Assembly: GCF_037975245.1 (NCBI RefSeq)
Contig: NC_092563.1
Span: forward strand, 26,536,960-26,600,959
DNA length: 64,000 nucleotides
DNA from: Apostichopus japonicus
Lineage: Eukaryota; Echinodermata; Holothuroidea; Aspidochirotida; Stichopodidae
Direction: 5' to 3'
A program made the position numbers and the translations under genes. Below the pieces are notes generated by a model, which had not been told where the DNA came from, did no database searches, and worked only from the letters and a program-made list of their open reading frames with translations. Of this stretch, positions 1 through 14,300 are shown in pieces (within the stretch, counting starts at the first letter, position 1; each line of letters begins with the position of its first letter).

Positions 1-1
1 C

Positions 2-3000
2 CTAGATGGGGGTTTCGTGGAATGGACGATGGGAGAGAAAGATTCTGGTGAGGATAGTACAGGAAAACAGATAGTAACAGAGGACCACTGGCCTGAAATG
101 AGGATTATAATATTAGTGGTGAGTACTTTCACCTTTTTAACTTTCATGATGTAAAATAAAACCAGGTTCTTGGTCATAGTTATACTTTCTACCATGGCAT
201 TCACTCCACCACATCACCCTTCCCCATCACTCATCCCCTCACCTTCCCTGCCCTCCTCTCCCTTGTGACCCCAGAGTGTAAACAGGAAGTTGGGCACAAA
301 GAAGCTGTCAAGAGTTTCATTGCAACGCAAGGCTTGCATCAACAAATATTACCGCTCTGAAGTTTACTGAAATAAGTATTAACTACATTTTACATGCACT
401 GTGTCATTTCACTACACAGGTCAGTGGGAAGAAGAAAGCCATTGGGAGTTCCAAAGGTATGTTACGTTCCACACAGACCAGCCCATTTCTCAAGCACCGA
501 GCAGACAAAGTAGTACCAGATAATATGAAAAAGATGCAGGCAGCTATCAAAAGCAAAGACTTTCCGGCCTTTGCTGAGGTAACAATGAAGGTGAGTACTG
601 TTTCAAGTACTCTGAGGAGTCTCTTATGAGTTTACCATAGCAACAGGGTTTACAATAGTCATGGTAGGCCTATTAAATAGACAGCTTAGGCTCCTTGTAA
701 GTGTTTGTAATCTGTAATATGTTTACTGGGAATCATGGACCATACAAAGAGGTAGAGGATGTATCTTCCTGTCATGTAGCTAGCAGTATGATAATGAAAA
801 AGTAGGGAGATTGAGCAAACCAGTGCAGGTTACTTACTGCAGTAGTGACATACATTTGTACCTCCATGTGAGTTTAAATTGAAAAGATGTGATTGAGTGA
901 AAATACTAATTTGTTGATGTTGCCATGGCAATTGTATTGTGGTCTGAATCCTTTGAATCCTGTTAGTACTATTACAAAGAAAAGGCAAGAAGAAAGCAGT
1001 GGAATAGATGAGGTTGCTGTGAATAATGTTAAATATTTATAAGTCTGAATTTCTTTTCTGTTTACATGAAATGATCTTCTATGCATATTGAAATTGGTAT
1101 GTTGTTGGTGCAATATCATTCTGTATTGTTTTACCACAAGACACTGTAATGAGGCAAAAGTTCATCTTTGATAATGTTTATCTGTCACAATTATGGTGCT
1201 GCTGCTTTCTTACAAAAGTACTGTAACCCCCCTCCCCTTTTATCTCCCCTTGTTTCCCCTCTGTCACCCCTCTTCTCATAGCACTCTACCACCTTTTTTT
1301 CTCCTCACCTTTCTGTCTTTGTCCTTCTCTAGTTTATTCCCTACCTCCTTCCCTTAATCCTCTCTTTGTCCCTCTAATGTTTATCTTCTACCTCTCCTCT
1401 TCCCCTGCTGGTTTCCTTCTTCCTTCTCTCCATCCCTTGTCTACTAATCCCCTAACATCTATCTCTTTGTGTTCACTATGCTCACTAACCTGTTTGTATT
1501 CTGTGCATGTATTTGTCCCTTCTGTTACTGATACTTGTCATTCAGCCACTGAAGAAGATCATGCTAGGATCGAAACTTCAGACCCTCTTACATTTACACA
1601 TTCCCTTACGCAGGCTCATTAGTGGATAAGCAGTTTGCTAACAGATTTGTTTTACTTCGAAAAGTAAAACAAATCATATTCCTCTTTTTCGTGTCTGAAA
1701 TCGTTCACAGGAGAGCAACCAACTCCATTCTGTCTGCCAAGATACCTACCCACCGATATCATACATGAACGATACCTCCTGGTCTATTGTGAGGCTTGTA
1801 CATGCGTACAATGAATATAAAGGACAAATTAAAGTAAGCACTATCAAATCATTTTAAAAATATGTTTAATTCACCCTTCCCATAATAGCTCCACTGTAGA
1901 TCACATAGGCTTATAATGCATTTGTGTTTAAAAAGTCTTGCGAGGCCTTGGGAATCGACATGGATCATCAGAATTTGAATATAAATAACAACCTCAGTCC
2001 GGCATCTCTGCAATATGAATTTTCCATAATTTGTTCCTTCGTTCCTGTTCAGGGTCTACTTTTGGACTAATCACTTATAATGATAAAATTATTCTTAACA
2101 TGTGTGTATGGTTTTTTCTTTGTGTGTGTATGTGAGTTGGAAAAGGTGACAACTTGGCAACCAACAGTATTGTACAAGTCTTTGCAAATGCAGCTAAGGG
2201 TACAAAAGTATAAACTTCACCCTCTAGTGCTTCCCATTTATCCATGCAACATGAGTTTGCAACACATGCACCATTTTATCCTCTATGATTATCTGTGTTT
2301 TCATCTGGTATCTTAATACATTTGCTAGATTATTTGTGGCGGTCATTTTAATCTACTTTCTTTCCTTTCAGGTTGCTTATACATTCGATGCAGGTCCCAA
2401 TGCAGTACTCTACCTCCTGAAAGAAAGTGTTTCTGAAGTCCTTGCTTTCATAAATCATGTCTTCCCTCCTCCCAATAATCAGGAGAAACATTTATATTTT
2501 AAAGGTTTGCCATCGGAGAGTAACCATGAAGTGACAAAGGTGAGCTTTTAACGATGAATATCGTTTTGTGTCACAGTCTCCACAAATAATACTGCTTGAT
2601 CAATGTGACGTAAAATTACAGCGCTGGTGGTGGCCAAAAGTTGAAGTACTGGGACGAGGTGTCCCAAAATCAAAATAGCAAAAGCCCATAATGTATAAGT
2701 TGATAGTCTACATTTGATTATAGCCTTTGTTATGTGGCATTTCTGGTGCACCTTGCATGAGCTAATATTAATCAGCCCCTGGTTTTGGTTAGAAAATTTC
2801 CCTTACTTACACCAAGTAATTAAGATATAAGAAAAACACCTCAACAATAAGTTATCAACTACTTCAACTGCAGCCATACTTTTTGCTGTGATTTTCATAT
2901 TTAATGTTAGCAATGAAATCATAGAATTGCTTCCCATTTTGTGTGTAACTGAATCATGCACTACAGTATATTGAAGTGAGGAGACCATTGAAATGTGATA

Positions 3001-3424
3001 CCATGCAAGTACAGTGAATTAATCACTGAGTATTTGCCATTTGAAATGCAATATAATATTGTTTTTACTTATATTTTGTACTTCTTTGAAAATCACTTAT
3101 CTTGTCATGCATTGAGTATACAGTTCGGTCTTTAGAAGATCTCTTTGACCTAGTAAGTAATTGTAACAAGTCAAATAATATATTGAATTTGTCAATTATC
3201 TTGTAAAATCTTGTAGGTTGCAACCTAGTAAAGATGATTCAACATCTTTCGCTTCAATTTGACATTTACAGGCAACGTTGAATTCTGTTTTATCGATGGA
3301 GCCGCAACAGAATGCTGTGAAATACATAATTCATACCAAGGTTGGTCCTGGAGCTCAAGAGATTACCAATGAGGATGCATCGCTACTCGATGAAAATGGA
3401 CTGCCAAAATCTATGAAAAGCTAG
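2..3424 (+). CDS. MVD: Diphosphomevalonate decarboxylase, C-terminal part (5 exons)
   Basis: The enzyme uses ATP to decarboxylate mevalonate 5-diphosphate to isopentenyl diphosphate, the last step of the mevalonate route to sterols and other isoprenoids. Exons are 2-118, 420-590, 1711-1833, 2372-2539 and 3272-3424, all phase 0 with GT..AG borders, giving 243 residues before TAG at 3422. Family landmarks appear in order: GGFVEW and [12 protein letters not shown] in the first exon, [13 protein letters not shown] in the second, the DSNQFHA-like [20 protein letters not shown] in the third, [16 protein letters not shown] (with the catalytic Asp) in the fourth, and [11 protein letters not shown] plus LLDENGLPK at the C-terminus. 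The human protein has about 400 residues, so the N-terminal 40 percent lies left of the window. It converges with PRMT7. The identification is by remembered family sequence and is very secure. Confidence 0.96.
1340..1640 (+). repeat. Dispersed C/T-rich repeat (copy 1)
   Basis: This segment of an MVD intron is pyrimidine-rich and ends in a module reading GAAGAAGATCATGCTAGGAT then CGAAACTTCAGACCCTCTTA. The reverse complement of the same arrangement sits at about 24545-24795 in a FANCA intron, and a more diverged relative lies near 34440-34830. It is therefore an interspersed repeat, not a gene, although it contains an 81-codon open frame. I do not recognise the family. Confidence 0.6.
1644..1675. 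repeat. Perfect 14-bp inverted repeat with CGAA loop
   Basis: GATTTGTTTTACTT (1644-1657) and AAGTAAAACAAATC (1662-1675) are exact reverse complements around CGAA. The hairpin lies directly after the dispersed repeat, inside an MVD intron. It may be that element's terminus; this is inference. Confidence 0.7.
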
Positions 3425-3566
3425 CAGTCTTGAGAACAGTAGTGTACATGCAGTGGTTAAAGGAGGGGTCTTAGTGGGTTGATTGTGGCCTATGTTAGAG
3501 GGGGAAGGGGAGGAGGGTGGGGGGGGAGGTGCCTGATTAAGATAACATTCAAGGTACAACTTGTGC

Positions 3567-3572
3567 AATAAA
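3567..3572 (+). promoter_or_regulatory. Polyadenylation signal AATAAA of MVD
   Basis: A canonical AATAAA lies 143 bases after the MVD stop codon, which implies a short 3' UTR. It is the first such hexamer downstream of the stop. More copies in an AATAAATAAATAAAT run near 4220-4237 could be alternative sites. The assignment rests on position only. Confidence 0.6.
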
Positions 3573-4585
3573 TACTGGCTAAAGAGGCTTTAAACTCATT
3601 TTGTTAAGAAGTTCTCAGGGGGAACTTAACTCCAGTTTTGTGTGTATATGAAAACGGAAGTGAGAATAATGAATTGATTGAGTTGGGGAGTAACTTCATG
3701 TACAATGTTTGTCATTGCACTATGTTAGATAGACAAGTCAAACAGTATAATCTGTATTGGGTATAATGATAGAACAAAATGTAAAGTTGGAGCAGATTCT
3801 ACATTTGTATCAAAGGTTTATTGAAGAATATTTTATGACATCAAAGAACAATAATCCTTAAACAATATGGCCTTTATTAAATTATCATCCTTACCATAGT
3901 CTGAATGGAAACAAACACAACTTGACAAGTGATTGACTGCAAACCACAAAGTTGGATGGTTTGGAACAGTAAGTAGATTGTTACAGAATATTGTCCTGAT
4001 GACTTCCGTCAGCAGGTCGGTTTAAGAATTGTGTCGATTTCTTGCGCTTGCTGAAGCTTACCATCCTAACTACTTAATTTGGCCTACCTTCTTGTGTATT
4101 CTCCAACTTTTTATAAAAACGACTAATGGCATGTGCCTTTATAGCGACCATATTGGTCATATCAATTCAAACAAAGTACATACATTGGAATTCTATCATA
4201 TTGAGCATGAAAATTCTTAGCAATAAATAAATAAATTAATTGAGCATTATTTATTCTGCTTTTCATTATTTCAAGAAATTTTTAGTGTTTCTTTCTTTCT
4301 TTCTTTCTTCCTTTTTTTTTTTTTTTTTGTGGGGGGGGGGTGTGAAGACATAGCCTGCAAAGGTAGACAACAATTTTGTAACTATTGTTGAAGAAAAATA
4401 GGAGGATAATTACCAGGAAAATGCACCTTTTTGGATTAAAAGGGGAACTCCATAGTTTGAACAGACCTGACACTATTGATTTTGAAGGTCAATTTTGGCA
4501 TAAATCAAACAAACCAGTAGGGGATGTGATTCCTTAAGCATATGAGTAAATAAAGGAAACTTCAACTTAACCTCAAGTCATGATA

Positions 4586-5000
4586 CCTGACACTCACAGA
4601 CACATTTATAATATCAGAGTATTTGCACCTAATGCACACCGAGACATTTGTAATATCTAAGTGTTTGCACCTAACACACACAGACATTTGTGACATCAAA
4701 GTGTTTGCACCTAATGCACACCGAGACATTTGTAATATCAAAGTGTTTGCACGTAACACACACAGACATTTGTGACATCAAAGTGTTTGCACCTAACACA
4801 CAGAGATACATTTGTAATATCAAAGTGTTTGCACTGAACACACAGAAATACATTTGTAATATCAAAGTGTTTGCACCTAATGCACACACAGATATTTTAA
4901 TATAAAAATGTCTGTACCTAACACAGAGATACATTTGTAATATGAAAGTGTTTGTACCTAACACACACAGAGAGACATTTGTCATATCAAAGTGTTTGCA
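4586..5000. repeat. Minisatellite, unit about 40-45 bp
   Basis: About nine imperfect copies of a unit containing CATTTGTAATATCAAAGTGT and TTGCACCTAACACACA. The array fills much of the gap between the convergent MVD and PRMT7 genes. Short open frames on both strands here are repeat translations with period-like peptides and are not genes. The rest of 3573-5317 shows only simple sequence (CTTT and T/G runs near 4290-4340). Confidence 0.85.
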
Positions 5001-5317
5001 ATGGAAATTACATTGATAAATCTAATTTCATTTGAGAGGTGGAAGTGAAGAATGGTTTGGGAGCAATCATGGACCCATACATTCAGACAAACTATCTAGG
5101 GAATGTAAACCAAAGTCTATTCTGTACCTTGCACAGCTGTGCAGCATCTTATGGAATCTCATACTGATTCAACCAACCTACTTGGTCAAATATTATGGAT
5201 GGTTGTTATAATTTCATTCTACATAAATCAGTTGATGGCTTAAAGACTTGCATAGCTTAAAACCTTTCACCTTAAACTTACATCAAGTTGAGGTTTGTGG
5301 TTTCCATTGTGGCGTCA

Positions 5318-5323
5318 TTTATT
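5318..5323 (-). promoter_or_regulatory. Polyadenylation signal AATAAA of PRMT7
   Basis: TTTATT on the plus strand reads AATAAA on the minus strand, 42 bases beyond the PRMT7 stop codon. This implies a very short 3' UTR. It is assigned by position only. Confidence 0.55.
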
Positions 5324-5365
5324 AAACTAATATCATCATCTTTCCTTTCGTAGGAACTAAATTTT

Positions 5366-8300
5366 TCACCTAGCAACCACCTGAAATTCAAAAAATATGT
5401 TTCCACTGTTTGGTTTGAACGAGGCTTTGTAACTCAGTTTCTGAGTTTTCTCATCTTCGATGATGGGATTATGTTTGAGAAAATGAACTCCTTGCTTCCA
5501 GGTCCTGCACCATTCTAATTTATCAGTCGCACTGCCTAACAACCCGGTAGTTACAGTTGTCTCAGCGTCCAGTTGAAAATCCATCCATATGGCAATTCCA
5601 TGACAAGTGCCCGGCCTGTTATTAGAAACGAAACAAAATAAGCAAAGTATGAGGAACAGACCTGACGATAAAATGTTGGGAGAGAAAAACAACAAAGAGG
5701 AGAGGATTAGTTGCAGGAAGGGGATGATAAGAATGGGAGGTAGAACTTGTTTCATTGACCCCCTTGGTCCTGATTTTTTCTCTAACTTTCACAGCAATGT
5801 GTGTGTGAATAAGTTAAATTCATACTACTGTGTGGTGCATGTCTTCCACATTTGTATGTAAACTGCCTGATGTATTAGAGTAGGCCAGATTTGTATGTAG
5901 TCTGTTATTATATCACTGCCTGATGCGTAAGAGTAAGCCAGATTTTTATGTAGTGTGTTACCTGATGTGTAAGTGTAGGCCAGATTTGTATGTAGACTGT
6001 TAATATATCATTGCCTGATGTGTAAGTGTAGACTACAAACCATTTGGAATATTTCACCCACATCTGGCTTCTTAGTCTTCTAGACTGACCAAAAACTTCA
6101 ACACAGTGTCTACAGGGAACACTGCGGGATGAAACGATACACTGTGACAACCTGAATACTGCCTTTAATGGATAAAACAACAGTAGGCCTATTATTACAG
6201 AGTATTATAAATGTGAATGCTAATATTACAGAAAACAAACTAATGACAGAAATCTGATAACAATGTATGATTCTTTAAAGAAACACAATCACTGATTTAC
6301 CTGACAAAGGGTATTTCTCCTGTCACATTGATGGGTTCGTCTGGAATACAGCTCGTGAAATCAAATTGCATCAGGTCAAAATCAGAGGTCAAAGGGCATC
6401 CAGGATATTCCCAGAGATGGTGAGGTTCCTCCTTGGCATCGGTGTCTTTGGCTGCTCTCTGCAGAGAGGAAGAAATCACATAAATGATAACGAAATTTTC
6501 AACTGATGTCACATCCTGTTTAAGTTATAGTCAGTATCTACCAATAAATAATATCTTGATGAAATGGGAGATCAAGTTTATTCTCTAAAATGAAATGTCA
6601 AACAAGTAAACTAAATTAAATCTCAAAATGTGAGCTGGATATGAACTTATAATTCATAAAGGCATGAAATGAAAATGTTCATATGGCAATTAACATCAAA
6701 GAATAGAAAACAGATGAACATAGTGAAAATATTTATCCTTGGTGTCATCTCAAACCAAACATAAGTAGTATGGAAAGGCAGATGTCACAACAAATAGCCA
6801 TCTTTATCTATGTAATATCCCATTAGTTATGATTTATGGACGATCTTTATCTATGTAATATCCCATTAGTTATGATTATGGCCAATCTATATCTATGTAA
6901 TATCCCATTAGTTTTCATATATGGTCAATCTTTATCTATGTAATATCCCATCAGTTATAATTTTTTCACGATCTTCATCTATGTCATATCCCATTAGTAA
7001 TCATTTATGGACGATACCTGTGTCAAGTCATCAAAGATTCTGACATCAAATCCCTCCAAATCTCCCACTGGCGCATGAAATTTCCAGAGGTGCTCAAACT
7101 GGACCGCTACAGCCCTGAGACGCGCACCACAGGGCAGAATGGTTGCCCCCTCTGCGAGCCGTCCTGCGAGGGCTGTACGACAGTACCAGAAATAGAGTGA
7201 GTGCCATGGAAGGAGGCCGCTGGTGAAGAAGGGCTCCGATACCAATAAATCAATCTGTAAATGAAGTCAAAACTTCAAGCGGTTAATTATCCAATCAAAC
7301 ATGTTATATAAACCAAGTCTGTTTCACTGATAATGACATTTGGCCAAACTGAAATATTATCAGTAAAAGTCACATAGATACTTGGATGGTACATGAAAAC
7401 AATGTCATTTAGGCATTGTCATCCAAAGATTGAGTGATGCTTGTAAACAAAGAGTATTTGTACACTTTAAAACTGATCGAATGGATCATAAATGTAAATG
7501 CACTACCCTTCTCCTAAGCCCACCCATAACGTTGTAAGTCCTTCTTTTCCCCTGATATCAACCTTGTAACCATGCCTCCTCACATTCTACTCATTAACCT
7601 CCACTTCTTCCTCCTAGCCACACCATTACAATTTTGCATGCCCCCCCTTTCCCTTCTCCTAAGCTCCCATTTGTTATCTTGTCTCAGCCCACTTTTGTAA
7701 TCTTACCTAACCCCTTCCTCTGACCACACCCTTCCCCTCCCCCACTTCCATTATCCTAGCTGTTCTCCTTCCCCTAAGCCCACCTTTCTAATGCTGCTTC
7801 CTCCTCCATCCCCTCCCCCGGTCACCTGTCATTCTAAGCCCACCTTTGTAATCCTACCTCATCCCCTTCCCCTAACCACACTCTTGTAATCCTGCATCAC
7901 CCGTTCCCCACTTTTGTTTTCCTAGCTGCACTCCTTCCCTTAAACCTTTCTAATTCTGCTTCCCCCCACCTCCTCCCCTCCTGGTCACTCTAAGCCCACC
8001 TTTGTTATCCTACCTCATCCCCTTTCTGTAACCCACACTCTAGTAATCCTGTATCACCCATTCCCCACTCTTTTGTTATCCTAGCTACTCTCCTTCCCCT
8101 ATGCCCACCTTTCTAACTACACTTCCTAGCCCCCCTCCTGGTCACTCTAAGCCTACCTCTATAATCCTACCTCATCCCCTTTCCCTAAACCACACTCTTG
8201 TAATCATGCATCACCTGTTCCCCACTTTTGTTATCCTAGCTGCTCTCCTTCCCCTAGGCCCACCTATCTAACAATGCCTCCTCCCTCCCCACATGTTGTC

Positions 8301-11300
8301 ACTCTAAACCCACCATTGCAATCCTACCATATTAAGTCACAGCCATCTTACCTGATATTCCTTATCCTCTAGTTTCAAATCCTGAGCAGTCTGTGGTATC
8401 AGCTCGACCTTACCACTAAGGTCGTTGGCCTCCACAATCTCCTGCATGACTTTTCGAGACATAGAGTTTGGCTCCAAACTGTAAACCTACCGAACATAAA
8501 AATATAGATTCACTACAAAGGAGAGTGGGCATAAGGGTCTAAAGTGAGACTTTGAGGTCCACCGACAAATGCCCATTGACAGATCATAAAACTTAATCTA
8601 TATTCATGATGGACAGTAAAATGAAATACATTTCAAATGTTCCATTTATTGAAAATTCAGCAAAGATCATGTTCCTTCATTCACGATATTTTTCATTACT
8701 GTAAAATCTTTGAAAATGTCACCACAAGTTAGTAACGTCAGTCCATTTCATTATTTAACTTGTGTTAAACTTTGTTTACATCTTACCTGACATGCCCCAA
8801 GTCTTGCAGCAATTAATGGTAATAAACTGCCATCACTAACGCTCATGCAAGTTGTAGATGAATTGACCACCTAAAGATCATAAAATATTGAAGATTGTAA
8901 AAAAAAAACCAAAAAAAAACCATGATCAATTCCTAAAATTTCATCCCATAAGTTGGCTAGTCAACATTCTTAAGATATTCAACATATCTGGATAGTTATG
9001 ATATTAGAGCAACCATGAACTTCTACCCAGCTACAGAACCACTTTACATGCTGTCCATGAATATAACCTTGCAAAACTAGTATCTCTTCCTTGCATCTAA
9101 ACCCATACCTGTTTAAGCAACATATACCATAATTCCTAGAACCCCCCCCCCCCCCCTCAACCCACAAAATGTTCATTAGTTGCATATGTTTTAGAAAAAT
9201 ATGGGATATTACCAGAAAAGTGGTAACTTTCACAAATGTGTGGTGTTGTTTGCCAGTTCAATCTCCTGTTTCTTTCAAAAAGAAATATTCAAGTCTACAA
9301 AAGTACACAATTCCTACAACTGCGATCCTCTTACCTTCTGCAGAGCTGATATAAACTTGTCGTTCCTGGAGACTTGGTTCATCATCGCAAACCTCTGTCT
9401 GCTCCAGACGACGTGAGCTCCACACTGACAGATCGGTCTCTCTACTACTGGTTGTGCGGAGCTGTTGAATACAGAGAACCACAGACTGTAATCATCATGG
9501 CTGACAGTCACATCAAGCGATTGTCCTGCGGAAGAAAAATGTAATAGACAACATAGATTATCAAAGACATTTCTCAAAACATATCACTAATGGGTCTACG
9601 ACTCATCTGCACCTTTTGTCCTTGTTGAGACGGATGATTTATATAATCTCGCAGGGAGGTGGTACACATGTTGCCTGTAAAATACAATTTAAAATGGCAT
9701 GATCACCACGACTTTCGTCAGCTTTGGTTTCTGATATAACGTCAAGGTGTGAATTGCAACTTTCAAAGTCTAAGGTAAGTCTAAAAAATATGCAATTTTC
9801 TAGAGAACTAAGGAAGACTAGTTTTCAGAAATTTGTGCTCATTCATCTGCCTAACAAATATTACATGTTGCAACTTTTTGTCATACTACCGACCTTTCTC
9901 AACCTCCGTTGATGTTGGCAGAAAGTAAACGGCTTGCATCCAATGGTCCCTCCATGGTGCCTTGTCGCCATCAGGATGGACCCAAGTGGGGGCAGTACTT
10001 AGAATGACTTCACCAGCCTGGTCCATCTGTAATTCCCACCACATAAACACACAATGACATCTTCCCTTCCTCAAGGAATGTGCCTCCACTCTGTTCCCAC
10101 CTCTCGCCTTAAAGTCTCCTTTACTAAAATTGAAATCCAACATTCTAAGGGGTTCTGTAATTGGCTTGAAGAGGTCAGGTGACAACTGGCTCAGCTGGAG
10201 ATCAAATACGGAGGCAGCGCCCTCACATCTCGTCATTCTCGAAGGTGGTATGATGTCATCTGAATCAGGTACATTGATTGGCTGGAGTTTATGACACTGT
10301 TCCAGGTAAGTGGATTCTATCACCTGTGCATAGACTGTGGCTGAATGGGGAACACAAATACAATCTTCCTGGAAAATTGAAAATGAAAATAAAAAGAAGA
10401 ATTTTTATCTGGTCATGTTTCCTTTTTTATAATCCTGATCATGAACCACTAAAGCCCAAGTTTTCTCAAGTATATGAATTTATCAAGCTAAAGGGATTGT
10501 AATCATACCACCCAAAAGACACAAGCCAAACATATAATGCTATAATTATGCAAAGTTTGACAAGTATTTACCGAGTTTAACATTTACACATAGAGCAGGG
10601 CTTGTCAACCTTGATTATGGACTACATAAACCTTAAAGAAGGCATCCTATAGGGCCTGTGAGACTTCCAATTGAACAAAATATCTATAAATACTGACTGC
10701 TTGATTTTGAATTCATTCAACTATAGAGGTATTACTTCAAATAATACAAAAAGAACACATTTGATCTACATCTCAAATTGTCATTACACAGCTGCACACT
10801 CAAATTTAAGTGTCTTCCGACAATACTTAACAAGTACATAAACGAGCCATGGTAACTGACTCTACAGAATGCACTGTGTGGATTATATAAACCTGAAATT
10901 GAAAAAAAAAAGGGATTCTTCATTTTATGGTTATAAAACTAAGAATGTCAATAAGTATATCATTCCAAGGTGTTCTAGGTTCTAACAGTAGAGACTGATG
11001 GTAAACAAAATTGGTTTCTTGGTTCATCTGTAGGGGAGCATTGTTGATAAAAATAAATTTGACAGAATACATAACATTTTGAAGATTACATGTTTCCGCA
11101 AAGGAGAGTTCTTTGCAGAATTCCTTTTCACTTTAAATGAACCTATAGGAAGCAATATCTATACAGGGGGGATATGTGTTCTAACTATACTAACTGTTAA
11201 GAGATTTTTATGTGCATGTAAGTATGTCGGTATAGCACCCTCTCCTACCAGCTCCGGATCAAACACTTTTGACTATACTTACTGTTAAGAGATGTTTATG

Positions 11301-14300
11301 CGCATGTAAGTATGTCGGTATAGCACCCTCTCCTACCAGCTCTGTATCAAACACTTGTGACTATACTTGCTGTTAAGAGATGTTTATGGGCATGTAAATA
11401 TGTCGGTATAGCCCCCTCTCCTACCAGTTCCGTATCAAACACTTGTGACTATACTTACTGTTAAGAGATGTTTATGCGCATGTAAGTATGTCGGTATAGC
11501 CCCCTCTCCTACCAGCTCTGTATCAAACACTTGTGACTATACTTACTGTTAAGAGATGTTTATGGGCATGTAAGTATGTCGGTATAGCCCCCTCTCCTAC
11601 CAGCTCCGTATCAAACACTTCTGCTGGCAGAATGTTTGCGCGTCTCGATAGATCGCCAACTTCAGACAAAAACAAAAATAGACATTGTCAATATACTGAG
11701 ATTTTGTAGTACTTAAGTCTGTCTTCCATACTCTCACAACAATCAAAGCATACATACATTTCTTATATTTTAGGATGGTTCCATACATTTAATGTTTAAA
11801 CAGTATTTGCACTCATGCATGGTTTATAGATGGCATGTCAAAATACTGTACTTGTGGTTCATACGTTGTGAAAAGATTTAACACCGACATTGAGGTGCCA
11901 TTGGTCTTAGTTATGTGCCAATACTGTGTGTTATTTGAACAGATTTAACACTGACACTGAGGTGCTATTGGTCTTAGTTATGTACACATACTATGTGTTA
12001 TTTGAACAGATTTAACACCGACACTGAGGTACTATTGGTGTTCGTTATGTGGACATACTGTGTGTTATTAAAAGCAGCTGGTGGCATTTCACTGCTTAAA
12101 CCTAGACAAATCTAGTGAACCTATCAAAATATTTAGTGAGAAATTGAGATGCTCTCTCAAATCGCTTGTACTGGTGCTGGTTACTAGCCCATAAATTGTT
12201 GGGCACTTGTGGAAGCAAATACATTATAATATGTCAAATATTGAAACTTTACCTTGCACTGATTTAAAATCTACAAAAGATGATTTTGCAATTACATGAA
12301 AATTTAGGACATCCAAAGCCCACCAGGACCATACCTAGAGCTTGTTGTTGTTTTAGATAGTTGTCATGACAACCATAGAATAGAAATTACAGAAACCTTT
12401 CATCATGGATACATGTGTAATTTATGGGGATATTCAAAGCCCTTTCACATCATTAAAGCACCACAGCTTACTAAAATAAGAGATTATATCATCTACATAG
12501 TTAATTCTGGAAACAAATCGGTTCAAATTGAAACTGCCGACCTTACCTGGACCAACTGTCAGCTCTGTTGACCTCTTCATAATCACTTTAATTAGATCTT
12601 TGAAACCATTCTTGGCTACAATTTGTCGAGCTGCTCTTCCAATAGGCTCAAATGCCTGTGAAAGGTTAGAAAGGTATTAAACTCAAAGATGAAGCAGGTT
12701 ACACAGCAGAGCAGATGTATTGTTGTATGGTGCCTATTGTTTGAGGATAATATGAGAAATATGTAACAGAATAATGGCAGGAGGAATATTTCTGTAATAA
12801 GTGTACACACAAAAATGAAATTTTTCGATTTGTGTTTTCTTCAAGTTTCCTTGAATAAATATTGCCAGGAATTAACTTAACAGAATGATTAAGTAGCTCC
12901 TTGACCAGATTTTGGTGTCAAAATGCTCTGACACATCAAATTCTTATACAAAAATAAGGATATTTTTAAAGATAGATTTTGGAATGAGATCAAGGAATAA
13001 AAAATGTCAACTTGTCTTACTTCACATGCAACGACTGTGTCTGCTCCACTCTGTGCTGACATCATTGCTAAGAGACCTGTCCCAGTACCAATGTCCAGTA
13101 CATGTGCCTCTTTGCCTCTAGACTTGATGCTAGCAATAGCTTTCTGGATTCCTATAAGGTATTTCTTGTTCTGTTACAAAAGGTAAAATTAAAACAAGAG
13201 CCCAAGGGCACTGTGGTTCCTTGCTTGGGGTATATGACAATACACATATTATCAAGCAAGATTGGGCTCAAATAGTCCAAGTTATTGTGGTCCTACATGT
13301 ACGCATAAAGTAACCAACACTATAGCCAACACTTTTGTGATCACAAAATGTGATCGGATTTTTGATCAAAAGGCACTTTTGAGATCTAAATATGGCGTCG
13401 AAAATGTAAGGTGTATAAGGTCGCCTACAAGCGGGTCAACAGATATGATAACATTGGTGACCACAGATGACATGACCTTTAAGTTTGAAAATGTTCCACC
13501 ACCCCATTCACAACTTGTCCCAAATTATCAACCGTGTCACACCTTGGTATTGGGATTTAATTGCATTAAATGTCTAAAAATTAACTTTGAACTTGTATAC
13601 ATAACTTCACACACAAAGGTCACCCGAAGGTCAACCAATTGACATTTTTGATCGGTGAGACCTAAACGGAGCATCAAAACTGTAAAAATTCAAACATGTT
13701 TTCTTTGCCCATTTTCTCCCCCCAAAATACTAGTTTTTTAACATTAGCTGACCTTTGGTGACCTTGGATCACATGACCGCTAAGTTTGAAAATATTCCCC
13801 TATACCATTCGCAACTTGTCCAAAAAAATCAACCTTGTCACACCTTGGCACTGGGAGTTATTGCATGAAATGTCTCAAAATTAACTTTGACCTCCTATAA
13901 CTTCACACACAAAGCTCATCCAGGGGTCAACCTATTGACATTTATGATCAGAAGGTACCTTTGTCATCTAAAAATAGCATCCAAACTGTAAAAATCCCCA
14001 AAACACGAAAAGGTCACCAGAGGTCAAATTGAGGTCAAGGGTCACCCAGATGTGGGTGGACAATTGGATTACGTAGAAGCAACTCCCAACCCTAACTGAC
14101 AATTCGTTCTCAAGTTATCGCAAAAATACTAGTTTTTTATCATTAATTGACCTTTGGTGACCTCCGATCACATGACCGTTAAGTTTGAAAATATTACCCT
14201 ATACCATTTGCAACTACTCCAAAAATATCAACCACGTCACACCTTGGAACTGGGAGTTATTGCATTAAATGTCTGAAAATTAACTTTGACCTCGTATAAC

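Noticed and set aside
1377-1622. 81-codon Ser/Leu-rich frame in an MVD intron
   Set aside because: It is part of the dispersed pyrimidine-rich repeat also seen inverted at 24545.
4562-4985. Open frames on both strands with recurring Cys-Val-Leu-Gly-Ala-Asn peptides
   Set aside because: They are translations of the 40-45-bp minisatellite, present in several frames and strands at once.
11079-11288. 69-codon plus-strand frame
   Set aside because: It runs antisense across the 88-bp PRMT7 exon-derived array; no splice context.
11201-11546. Extra copies of the PRMT7 exon as real alternative exons
   Set aside because: No usable acceptor with a polypyrimidine tract precedes them, and an 88-base unit breaks frame. 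Transcript data could overturn this.
11201-11640. Regular 88-bp repeats as a CRISPR-like array
   Set aside because: There are no variable spacers between repeats; the unit is an exon fragment plus intron and the genome is eukaryotic.
13262-13642. 126-codon frame as a novel gene
   Set aside because: It lies in the AGGTCA-rich repeat block, and its sequence recurs in later units with stops.
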